Of a stretch of DNA of 6,183 bases, positions 1 through 6,158 are shown in pieces. Position numbers and translations under genes: made by a program. Every line of letters starts with the position of its first letter. Position 1 is the stretch's first letter. Under the pieces are notes generated by a model. It had not been told where the DNA came from. It did not search any database and worked only from the letters and a program-made list of their open reading frames with translations. Location: NCBI GenBank assembly GCA_934502905.1, contig CAKSVK010000193.1:1-6183 (forward strand), in the 5' to 3' direction. Source of the stretch: an uncultured Chitinophagaceae bacterium (GTDB lineage: Bacteria; Bacteroidota; Bacteroidia; Chitinophagales; Chitinophagaceae).

Positions 1-566
1 CAGCTATTCAGCTCGCTTTCGGGGATTTCTTCAAAACCGCATATACGCACATTTCTGTCAGGGTATATCTGTTTGAGGATTTTACCCGTAAGCAGGTCTT
101 TTTCATAAGCCGTAACCTGCGGTACGTTCTTATCCGTAAAAGATTGGATAAACCCACCGACACCCGCCGATGGCTCCAAAAACTTTTGTATGGCTATACC
201 GTTTTCCTTGAAAACACCGGATAGCGTATTGATAATTTCGGGAGGGGTATAGAACGCCGTGAGAACCGAACTACGCAAACTATCCACGTACCGCCTGTAT
301 TGCTTTTCGTCTGCGGCGTTTTCTTTCAGTACCCGGTGCAGTTCCTGCGTTTCTTCAAAATACGTCCGCTCATAATCTTTCCATTGCGTTATATCTGCCT
401 GATTGTCTGCCGGATTTAAGACGAATTTTAACCCACCGAAACCACTATACAGCAGAAGCTGCTGCCGTTCGGCTTCGGTAGCTTGGCGTTTTTCATTTTC
501 CAACCTGAACATTACCCGCAACGCCTCAATATTTTGCTTCAGGTGTTCACGTTGATTAAATGCCAT
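1..566 (-). CDS. N-terminal part of a large N-6 DNA methylase / helicase protein of conjugative elements (cut by window edge)
   Basis: The frame is open from the ATG at 566 to the left edge, giving 188 complete codons and starting MAFNQREHL. Visible landmarks are YSGFGGLK at about residues 40-47, FYTPPEI at 105-111, and LEPSAGVGGF at 130-139. The last two match the FxTPPEI and glycine-rich SAM-binding motif I of N6-adenine (gamma-class) methyltransferases; the catalytic (N/D)PP(Y/F) motif would lie beyond the window. In Bacteroidota conjugative elements this N-terminus normally begins a protein of well over 1,000 residues that continues into SNF2/DEAD-type helicase motifs; that part is inferred, not seen. 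The start overlaps the DUF1896 stop by 11 bases, which suggests translational coupling. It probably acts on element DNA, either protecting it from host restriction or remodelling it during transfer. The methylase-type identity is firm; the helicase part and role are inferred. Confidence 0.85.
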   Translation of the reverse strand, partial: MAFNQREHLKQNIEALRVMFRLENEKRQATEAERQQLLLYSGFGGLKFVLNPADNQADITQWKDYERTYFEETQELHRVLKENAADEKQYRRYVDSLRSSVLTAFYTPPEIINTLSGVFKENGIAIQKFLEPSAGVGGFIQSFTDKNVPQVTAYEKDLLTGKILKQIYPDRNVRICGFEEIPESELNS

Positions 567-990
567 AGTCCTCGATATAAATCGCTATGGTTCCCGTGAT
601 TTCCGTATAAAGCAGGTCATGATCTGTTGTATAGGCGAAATCATCTGTTAGTATGTATTTGGCGAATGCGGGCTCACAGACAGGAAGCATCTTTAGTGCA
701 AACGGACGCAATTCTTCATCCAACATGATTCTGCTAAACTCATTGCAGACGACTTGAAACACCGTGTCAAATTTTGAATAGTGAAGTCCATCAAAGAGGA
801 TATAATCTGCGATATGATCGCACTGCTCAACGGAGTTTCCCGAAAGAAATGCGACCTCATAGGCGTTTACTGCCAACGTGGAACGCTGTTTGATAAATTT
901 CTGATCGGTTGCCTTTTCGGGGAAGCTGGTACTTAGTAATTCCTGTAGCCTTAACGTAAAATAAGAAAGGTCTTTTTGCTGTGTACTCAT
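556..990 (-). CDS. DUF1896 family protein
   Basis: A 144-residue acidic, soluble protein with no signal peptide or membrane segment. It matches the DUF1896 family as I know it: an N-terminal LSYFTLRLQELL helix, the central pattern DYILFDGLHYSKFDTVFQVVCNEF at about residues 63-86, and the C-terminal DLLYTEITGTIAIYIEDYGI. DUF1896 proteins are small, of unknown function, and are typically encoded immediately upstream of the methylase/helicase giant in Bacteroidota conjugative elements. That holds here, where the TAA at 556-558 overlaps the next ATG at 564-566. The coupling suggests a partner or cofactor of the large protein, but nothing biochemical can be read from the sequence. No Shine-Dalgarno sequence is visible before the start at 990. 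A weak Bacteroidota-like -7 box (TATTTTAG, read on the minus strand) lies about 30 bases upstream, but no -33 box is well spaced. Confidence 0.9.
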   Translation of the reverse strand: MSTQQKDLSYFTLRLQELLSTSFPEKATDQKFIKQRSTLAVNAYEVAFLSGNSVEQCDHIADYILFDGLHYSKFDTVFQVVCNEFSRIMLDEELRPFALKMLPVCEPAFAKYILTDDFAYTTDHDLLYTEITGTIAIYIEDYGI

Positions 991-1136
991 ATTGAATCTG
1001 TCTTGAAATTTTCAATGAGTAACTAAAATATCATGACATCAGGATGCCATACCCAAAGCGGCAGGAGTTGGCTTTGGGTGGCAATTTTTGACCGCGTAAC
1101 CGTTTGCTGTCTAGGCTTAGGGGGGAAGAAGCTGCT
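991..1136. other. Intergenic gap between the ORF6N and DUF1896 genes
   Basis: This is the longest non-coding gap inside the gene string, between genes that otherwise abut or overlap. It has no credible small ORF on the minus strand; ATGs near the hairpin close after a few codons. It holds a strong hairpin (1044-1083) and, close to the DUF1896 start, a 13-base palindrome TTGAAA-T-TTTCAA at 1003-1015. The weak -7-like TATTTTAG on the minus strand could give the DUF1896/methylase pair its own promoter, but no TTTG stands at the usual 19-21 base distance; the nearest, in the hairpin arm, is about 23 bases away. Confidence 0.5.
1044..1083. repeat. Intergenic hairpin with 9-bp perfect stem
   Basis: The arms ACCCAAAGC (1051-1059) and GCTTTGGGT (1071-1079) are perfect inverted repeats around an 11-base loop. 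The stem is extended by TGCC (1045-1048) with GGCA (1080-1083) across a two-base bulge. On the plus strand it is followed by ATTTTT, so it has the form of a rho-independent terminator, but no plus-strand gene precedes it. On the minus strand, where transcription is expected, no U-tract follows. It may be an mRNA structure, a weak attenuator, or a mark of the insertion that brought in the ORF6N gene. Confidence 0.7.
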
Positions 1137-2024
1137 TTAAATGGTGTTCAGGAAACTAAGCATTTTGCTTGCTTCTGTATTCATCTTGGAAAAGGCAAAC
1201 CATTTCTTGCCCAAATCCTTTAGTGACGCTCCGATGTGGTATAGTTCTGCGCCATCGATAATGAGGAAACGATCATGGGCATGAGCAAAAGTGTGGACAG
1301 TAATACGTGGGTATTGGCTATTGTAACGTTGCAAATCCAATTGCAATTGGTGGCTGACGCTTTTAGTATAAATGGTGGCAGATACTGATTGCACACGCTT
1401 TCCGAGCAGCGTAAGCACTGTATCATCTACATAATTATCAATAAGAATGATGGACCTCTTTGCGCTTCGGATAATGTCGGAAACAAAAGAATAAGCATCG
1501 AATATTTGCCCATCATAAAAAATACCCTTATCGCTTTGCAGCTTTCCGCTTTCCAATGCCCTGAATATTTCCTCAAACTTGCCGTCCGCTTCTATCTGTT
1601 TAACCTCAATTTTATCCATCCGGGAGAACAGCGCAGCATTGCCCATTAGAACCTTGCGCATTTCCACAAAGGCTTTCATAATTTCAATGCTGACCTTTAT
1701 TGCTACTTTGCTACGCAATATCGCCGATAGCATGGCAACCCCTTGCTCACAAAACACATAAGGGAGGTACTTTCGGTGTTGCCCACGACCATTATTGTTT
1801 AAGGTCACAAATTGTGACCTTAAACAATCCCACTCATCTTCTGATAGTTGGAAACAAAAATCTTCAGGGAACCGCTCTGCATTCCGCTTTACAGCTTGAT
1901 TGAATACCTTTGTTTCTACCTGGTAGATCCTTGCAAGGTCGCTATCGAGCATAACCTGCATACCACGTACCGTGTAGATAAGGCTTTCTATTTCTTTCCT
2001 GCTTATGATAGCGTTATTGCTCAT
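1137..2024 (-). CDS. ORF6N-domain DNA-binding protein with C-terminal phospholipase-D-like domain
   Basis: 295 residues. Residues about 10-95 form an ORF6N domain, a phage-derived DNA-binding module: IYTVRGMQVMLDSDLARIYQV, the V-TKVFNQAVKRN-ERFPEDFCFQL segment, LRSQ at 68-71, and YLPYVFCEQGVAMLS at 86-100. A helical KilA-C-like stretch runs to about 125, then a charged linker to 165. Residues about 168-290 resemble one phospholipase-D half: a strand SIILIDNYVDD at 191-201, then H250-x-R252-x4-D257, an HKD motif with Lys replaced by Arg, then GASLKDLGKKWFAFSKM. A single motif implies a dimer if it is active. The start ATG lies in an ATGA overlap with the topB stop, so translation is probably coupled. 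ORF6N/RhuM-like proteins are common in phages and mobile elements; their roles are mostly unknown. It is not part of the usual topB-DUF1896 order as I know it, so it may be cargo. The ORF6N call is firm; nuclease activity is speculative. Confidence 0.88.
   Translation of the reverse strand: MSNNAIISRKEIESLIYTVRGMQVMLDSDLARIYQVETKVFNQAVKRNAERFPEDFCFQLSEDEWDCLRSQFVTLNNNGRGQHRKYLPYVFCEQGVAMLSAILRSKVAIKVSIEIMKAFVEMRKVLMGNAALFSRMDKIEVKQIEADGKFEEIFRALESGKLQSDKGIFYDGQIFDAYSFVSDIIRSAKRSIILIDNYVDDTVLTLLGKRVQSVSATIYTKSVSHQLQLDLQRYNSQYPRITVHTFAHAHDRFLIIDGAELYHIGASLKDLGKKWFAFSKMNTEASKMLSFLNTI
1794..1828. repeat. 35-base palindrome inside the ORF6N gene
   Basis: Left arm ATTGTTTAAGGTCACAA (1794-1810) and right arm TTGTGACCTTAAACAAT (1812-1828) are exact reverse complements around the single base at 1811. 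The palindrome spans codons 66-77 of the minus-strand gene (D-C-L-R-S-Q-F-V-T-L-N-N) and so covers the conserved LRSQ motif of the ORF6N domain. Because it is palindromic, the opposite strand also reads CLRSQ-I-VTLNN. The repeat itself is certain; its function is not known. Confidence 0.97.
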
Positions 2025-4105
2025 TTCTTTTTGTATGTATTATTTTCAAATTCAAAAGCGGTTTCCCCGGTATCTTTCAAAACCATACGGGCATCAAATT
2101 TTTTACCAGCCTTGCTTTTCATGCCTTTGATAAGATTGGTTTTGCGGTTGTTAACGAGGTGTTCTACTTCGCTAAGGCTTAACTGTACCCCGCACACGTT
2201 GCGGAACAGGAGCCAGTTACAAGCCTCATCCGGGCATTTTACAACTTTGTCCCAAATCAAGAGCTTATGGCTTTTACATTTAGGACAGGTCAATTCGGGC
2301 TTTTTATCATTATCGATGCTCATATTTAAAAGTTCTTGTGTGATAGATGTTGCATAGGCTTCCATATCTTTCAGAAATACCTCTGCGTTTACTTGATTGT
2401 TCTGTATTTGCTGCAATACCATTTCCCATTCGGCAGTCATGGCAACATCGGCAATCCTTTTGTCCTTTACTGCTTCATATACCTGCACACCCTTTTCGGT
2501 AGGAACAAGGGATTTTTTTTCACGCTTGATATAATCCCTTTTAAAAAGGGTTTCTATAATGGCGGCTCTTGTGGCTGGCGTACCGATGCCGATGCCTTGC
2601 AGGGCTTTACGCTCATCTTCGTTCTCTATTTCCTTTCCGGCATTTTCCATTGCAGACAATAGACCCGCTTCAGTGTAAAGCGCAGGCGGTTTGGTTTTCT
2701 TTTCCAATACGGAAGCCTCTTTTATTTTCAGTTCATCGCCGACCTTTAGTTCCGGCAATTCTTGTATCGGCTCACTGTCCTCCTCTGTAAAACTTCCCCT
2801 GATCCCACGCCAACCGGCTTCCAGTACCTTGCAGCCTTTCAGCACAAAATCATAGTGTAAAACCTGCAAAGTAATGTCCGTTAATTCTTTGGAGCAGGCT
2901 TGCGATATAGCTTCCAGCAATCGCAGGGCTATCATATCGTAAATGGCATTTTCTTTAGCCGGTAACGCAGACGGGATTTTTTCGGTAATTAAAAGACCGT
3001 GGTGATCAGTTACTTTCACATCGTTGACAATTCTTTTATTAAACCGTCCCCAAGTGAGCTTTCCGACAGCTTCTTTGCAGGATGCCTTAGATTCCAATGC
3101 CCTTACCAATGCCGGGATTTCTACCCACATATCTTCGGGGATATGTTTACTGCCGGTACGTGGGTAGGTGACAAACTTCTTTTCGTAAAGACTTTGTGCA
3201 ATATTCAGTGTTTCCTCGGCAGAAAGACCCAGTTTTTTGTTGGCTTCTTTCTGCAGTCCGGTTAGATCAAACAGCAAAGGCGGTTGTTCTAAAACCGTCT
3301 TATTTTCGACTGCCGTAACCGTGGATGTTCCGGCACGCTGAATAGACTTCAGCGCATCGTCAGCGGGCTTTTTGTCGTCCCACTTGGCTTTAGACAGGCT
3401 TTTAAAATTTACAAACTCTTTGCGGTATTCTAACTGGATTTGATAGTATTTCTTGATTGTAAAATCTTTATTCTCCAAATACCGTTTACAGATAAGCGCA
3501 AGTGTTGGCGTTTGTACCCGTCCCAGGGAGTACACGCCCCGCCCCGCCGCTATGCTCAACGCTTGGGAGGCATTGATGCCTACCAGCCAGTCAGCCCGGC
3601 TTCGTCCCTGCCCGGCACGGTATAGCCCGTCAAAATCGCTTCCGGGTTTCAGGTTCTCGAAACCGTGCTTGATGGCTTTTTCCGTTAGTGAACTTATCCA
3701 TAAACGCTGAAAGGGCTTATCACACTTCAGATAATCATAGATATAGCGGAATATCAACTCGCCCTCACGCCCAGCATCTGTAGCAACGATAATACTTTCG
3801 CAACTACCAATCACCTGACCGATAGTTGCCAGTTGTTTGAGCGCTCCACTGTCGGGAACATAGCTCTTCTCCTTCTTTATTTTCCGCACGGTAAGTAAAA
3901 AAGGGTTGGGCAATATGGGTAGGACTTCTCTTTGAAAGCCTGCTATTCCATAATCCTCAGGCATAGCCAGTCCTACCAGATGTCCCAACGCCCATGTTAC
4001 CTGATAACCGTTGCCTGTCAGGTAGCCATCTTTTCTTTCAGAGGCTCCAAGCAAAGCGGCTATCTCACGAGCTACGGATGGTTTTTCTGCAATCACTGCT
4101 TTCAT
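2021..4105 (-). CDS. topB: Type IA DNA topoisomerase III
   Basis: 694 residues, the usual length for topoisomerase III on Bacteroidota elements. It cuts and passes single DNA strands through a 5'-phosphotyrosine link, and acts in the cytoplasm on recombination or transfer intermediates. The N-terminal Toprim domain has AEKPSVA with E7 and ATDAGREGE (D110, E114, E116). Next come SLGRVQTPTL (193-202) and the active-site YPRTGS with the predicted catalytic tyrosine Y314, then GIGTPATRA (505-513). A four-cysteine zinc ribbon follows (C607, C610, C624, C629). The last 55 residues (639-689) match the repeat module of the neighbouring DUF3945 protein. The start at 4105 is supported by AAAAGGA seven bases upstream. 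The gene begins 25 bases after the DUF3945 stop and overlaps the ORF6N start by ATGA. By analogy with Exc of CTnDOT it is likely linked to element excision. All key residues are present; no sign of truncation. Confidence 0.97.
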   Translation of the reverse strand: MKAVIAEKPSVAREIAALLGASERKDGYLTGNGYQVTWALGHLVGLAMPEDYGIAGFQREVLPILPNPFLLTVRKIKKEKSYVPDSGALKQLATIGQVIGSCESIIVATDAGREGELIFRYIYDYLKCDKPFQRLWISSLTEKAIKHGFENLKPGSDFDGLYRAGQGRSRADWLVGINASQALSIAAGRGVYSLGRVQTPTLALICKRYLENKDFTIKKYYQIQLEYRKEFVNFKSLSKAKWDDKKPADDALKSIQRAGTSTVTAVENKTVLEQPPLLFDLTGLQKEANKKLGLSAEETLNIAQSLYEKKFVTYPRTGSKHIPEDMWVEIPALVRALESKASCKEAVGKLTWGRFNKRIVNDVKVTDHHGLLITEKIPSALPAKENAIYDMIALRLLEAISQACSKELTDITLQVLHYDFVLKGCKVLEAGWRGIRGSFTEEDSEPIQELPELKVGDELKIKEASVLEKKTKPPALYTEAGLLSAMENAGKEIENEDERKALQGIGIGTPATRAAIIETLFKRDYIKREKKSLVPTEKGVQVYEAVKDKRIADVAMTAEWEMVLQQIQNNQVNAEVFLKDMEAYATSITQELLNMSIDNDKKPELTCPKCKSHKLLIWDKVVKCPDEACNWLLFRNVCGVQLSLSEVEHLVNNRKTNLIKGMKSKAGKKFDARMVLKDTGETAFEFENNTYKKK

Positions 4106-4112
4106 AATATTT

Positions 4113-4119
4113 TCCTTTT
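4113..4119 (-). promoter_or_regulatory. Shine-Dalgarno-like site for topB
   Basis: Read on the minus strand this is AAAAGGA, seven bases before the topB ATG. It is the only clear Shine-Dalgarno match before a start in this window and supports the start at 4105. It lies in the 25-base gap after the DUF3945 stop, so topB can initiate independently on the shared transcript. Confidence 0.55.
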
Positions 4120-4130
4120 AACTTTATCAA

Positions 4131-5594
4131 TTATGCTCTCCTGCCTTTGGATCTTGCCGGCGCTTTAGAAGTATTTTGCTGTTGCTGCCTTTTTTCTTTT
4201 GGTACCTGCTGTTTCGGCTTCAACGGTGGCTTTTGCACATTCTTAGTAGACTCATTATTTTTTTTCTCCGGGTTAGTTGGGCTCTGCGTTTTACTCACAT
4301 CGGCAGACTGTACTTTTTCTTTCATTTTGTCAGGATTTTGGAAAGAAAACGCTGTCTCACCTGTTTGTTTATTGAACTTGATATAACCCCGGTACTCTCG
4401 GCCTTCCTTGTTAGTGAGCCCATCTATATAAGTGAACTTCTCCGCATTATATTTTTCGTACTGCTCGGCAGTTAGTTTAACACCCCTGAATGAATCCGGA
4501 GCTTCAAAAGGAGGCCCTTGCTGGTGGCTCTGTGTTTGTTTTTTTGCATTGCTCCTGTCAAAAAGAAATTCAATACAACGTTTAACCGCATTATATTGAA
4601 TCGGTGCACTGAAAGGCTCCCCCTTTTTTGAGATCATACCCTCCATATTGACCGATTTACCATTTTTTAAATCCTGCTTTTGTTCTGCACTGAGTGTTAC
4701 ATCTTTGAATACCTCGGGTATTTTCATCCAATCCTGGCGTAGCGCAACGAATTCATTTGTCTGTTTGTCGATACTAACGATAGACGGTATCTTCTCCCCT
4801 GTCTTAGTGTTGGTTAATTCCACTACTCTGCCCATATTGCCGGTTTTCAACAAATTTTCTTTGTCCTCCTTGCTAAATTCATGACCGAAGAAGGGACTAT
4901 TGAAATCAGGCTCCTTTCTAATGCCATGTATGGCTACTACAGGTTTTCCATTTCCATCCATGTGGAGCGATAACCTCGCATCCATACGGGCAATGACTGT
5001 ACCTCCCAGGTTAACGCTTACCGGAAGCAAATCAGTTCTATATCCTTTCAGCAATGGTTCGAGCTGCTGGGCCTTTTCAAGCCGTTCCCTACTCAAGCCC
5101 ATATTATTCATCGTTTCCCAATCTATCTGCTTCGGATCAAATCGATACTCATTCTTTTCAGGTTTTGTTTGCGGCGTTGTTTGTGTTTGCGAAGCCTCCT
5201 CAGTCTTTTTATTATCCTGCTGTTGCTTTTTCGGTTCTTTGACTGCATGTTTTGCCATTACTTCTTCACCCTCTTTGGTCGGTTTATCAACCTGCTTTTG
5301 GATTTTTGGGGCTACATCATACACTTGGGCTGCCGGCACCTTGAAGAAGGAAAAGCGGGCCGGATGTTTTAGGTTCCGCCAGAAATTTGAGAAGAAATTT
5401 GAGAAAATGTCTCCTTGCTTATCTACCCGCATAAATTCACTTTCATTATTCTTATTCACATCAACGGTTTCCAGTTCGCCATTTTTTCCTACGCCTTTAA
5501 CAGCCTGGATTTTCTTTTTATCCTGGTCCAGCACCAGCAAGATGTCCGATAACTCTTCGGGAGATTGCACTTCCTTTGTTTCTTTTTCACTCAT
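4131..5594 (-). CDS. DUF3945 domain protein of conjugative elements
   Basis: 487 residues, soluble, no signal peptide. The N-terminus has ELSDILLVLDQDKKKIQAVKG (about 14-34) and an FFSNFWRNLKHPARFSFFKVPA segment (67-88), both typical of this Bacteroidota family. A Lys/Gln/Thr-rich linker spans about 100-148. A DUF4099-like region follows (IDWETMNNMGLSRERLEKAQQLEPLLKGY, about 157-185, then strands to 225). Three copies of a roughly 50-residue module come next (about 234-290, 293-348, 366-421), each with an LS/LT-x-E-x helix, a G-x-x-x-K-x-G turn and a final strand. The tail (422-487) is basic and rich in Lys, Gln and Pro, probably disordered and able to bind nucleic acid. Function is unknown. 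Its place directly upstream of topB, and the fourth copy of the module at the TopB C-terminus, suggest a role with the topoisomerase. Its position matches orf3 of the CTnDOT excision operon, but homology to that gene is not established here. Confidence 0.88.
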   Translation of the reverse strand: MSEKETKEVQSPEELSDILLVLDQDKKKIQAVKGVGKNGELETVDVNKNNESEFMRVDKQGDIFSNFFSNFWRNLKHPARFSFFKVPAAQVYDVAPKIQKQVDKPTKEGEEVMAKHAVKEPKKQQQDNKKTEEASQTQTTPQTKPEKNEYRFDPKQIDWETMNNMGLSRERLEKAQQLEPLLKGYRTDLLPVSVNLGGTVIARMDARLSLHMDGNGKPVVAIHGIRKEPDFNSPFFGHEFSKEDKENLLKTGNMGRVVELTNTKTGEKIPSIVSIDKQTNEFVALRQDWMKIPEVFKDVTLSAEQKQDLKNGKSVNMEGMISKKGEPFSAPIQYNAVKRCIEFLFDRSNAKKQTQSHQQGPPFEAPDSFRGVKLTAEQYEKYNAEKFTYIDGLTNKEGREYRGYIKFNKQTGETAFSFQNPDKMKEKVQSADVSKTQSPTNPEKKNNESTKNVQKPPLKPKQQVPKEKRQQQQNTSKAPARSKGRRA

Positions 5595-5694
5595 GACTTT
5601 AGATTTAATTTTTTAGATACTTTTCTGCGAGCCGAAAATAACCGGTAAGGTCAGCCGATAGGAATTTCTGTCCGCTGATGACATGAGTTGTCGT

Positions 5695-6000
5695 TTAGTG
5701 TCCTTTCTTCCATCCTACATTCGCAGAGAAGCTCTCCCTTATGAACTGGTGAACATCGGATAGTTTGTAGTAAACTTTTCCCGAAATAGTATAATATGGT
5801 AGCTTGCCGGAGGAACGATAGCGTTGCAGAGAACGATTGCTGATTTTAAGCATTTGAAGCAAATCCTGGTTATCGAGTAATTCTTCACCGTCAATGCTGC
5901 TCTTTTGCTTTTGAACATCGTTGAGGCTTTGGCTAAGAATGTCAAAACGCACCATTATGCGTTCCATCCAGGATACAAATTCCATTCTGTCTATATTCAT
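5695..6000 (-). CDS. Xis-like helix-turn-helix DNA-binding protein
   Basis: 101 residues from the chosen ATG at 6000 (MNIDRMEFVSWMERIM). An N-terminal helix is followed by an HTH_17/MerR-type DNA-binding fold in the C-terminal half: LLDNQDLLQMLKISNRSLQRYRSSGKLPYYTISGKVYYKLSDVHQFI (41-87), with the recognition helix around SNRSLQRYR and the wing GKVYY. Such small proteins are ubiquitous in Bacteroidota conjugative elements and in CTnDOT (Xis2c, Xis2d) act as excision factors or regulators. The frame stays open to an ATG at 6057, but the extra 19 residues (MLFFHDKKHF and on) look unlike the family and are encoded by an A/T-rich inverted-repeat region, so I prefer 6000. Neither start has a clear Shine-Dalgarno sequence. 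About 100 bases separate it from the DUF3945 gene, probably in the same transcript. Excision role is inferred from context. Confidence 0.87.
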   Translation of the reverse strand: MNIDRMEFVSWMERIMVRFDILSQSLNDVQKQKSSIDGEELLDNQDLLQMLKISNRSLQRYRSSGKLPYYTISGKVYYKLSDVHQFIRESFSANVGWKKGH

Positions 6001-6042
6001 GACGTAAAACATTTTAAAATGTGAGTAGAAATGTTTTTTGTC
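6001..6042. promoter_or_regulatory. Operator-like inverted repeats upstream of the HTH gene
   Basis: A perfect 14-base palindrome ACATTTTAAAATGT lies at 6009-6022. A third half-site AAATGT lies at 6029-6034, twelve bases (about one helical turn) from the second. The outer sequences GACGTAAAACATTT (6001-6014) and AAATGTTTTTTGTC (6029-6042) form a 14-base inverted repeat with 12 matches. The cluster abuts the predicted start at 6000, a natural position for autoregulation by the HTH protein. A/T-rich palindromes can also arise by chance, so the role is inferred. Confidence 0.4.
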
Positions 6043-6130
6043 GTGAAAAAACAGCATTATCGGAGTGCTGTCAAGTCCAGCATTCTGTACCTTTTTGGAA
6101 CCTTTGCTATTAATTTATTCAATTACGAGA

Positions 6131-6158
6131 AAAAAAAATACCTCCGGAGTGGAGGTAT
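6131..6158 (-). terminator. Rho-independent terminator of an upstream transcript
   Basis: On the minus strand the stem ATACCTCC / GGAGGTAT (8 bp, perfect) closes over the five-base loop ACTCC and runs directly into a tract of seven or eight T. The plus-strand side has no T-tract after the stem, so the orientation is minus. It should end a gene beyond the right edge, which implies that the HTH operon has its own promoter between about 6000 and 6130. I could not find a convincing TTTG / TAnnTTTG pair there. Confidence 0.8.

Noticed and set aside
1700..1903. Plus-strand frame that also contains a CLRSQIVTLNN-like stretch, seemingly a second ORF6N copy
   Set aside because: The similarity exists only because the 35-base palindrome reads nearly the same on both strands; the rest of the frame has no ORF6N features.
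1848..2357. Plus-strand open frame of 169 codons
   Set aside because: It is antisense to the ends of topB and the ORF6N gene, both of which have clear family motifs; its hydrophobic look comes from the complement of charged codons.
3749..3790. TopB Toprim motif DAGREGE instead of DxDxxxG-type, and YPRTGS instead of YPRTDS, as signs of a dead enzyme
   Set aside because: DAGREGE also occurs in Bacillus TopB, and YPRTGS is usual in Bacteroidota element topoisomerases; the catalytic tyrosine and the acidic residues are present.
4900..5616. Plus-strand open frame of 238 codons
   Set aside because: It lies antisense to the DUF3945 gene, is Ser/Phe/Cys-rich with no recognisable motif, and results from the Lys/Gln/Glu-rich codons of the real gene.
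5998..6057. Longer N-terminus for the HTH protein from the ATG at 6057
   Set aside because: The 19 extra residues do not look like the family, whose members begin near MNIDRMEF, and their DNA is a cluster of A/T-rich inverted repeats.
6055..6074. TTGACA and ATAATG on the minus strand as a sigma70-type promoter
   Set aside because: Only 8 bases separate the boxes, and Bacteroidota use a different consensus (TTTG and TAnnTTTG).
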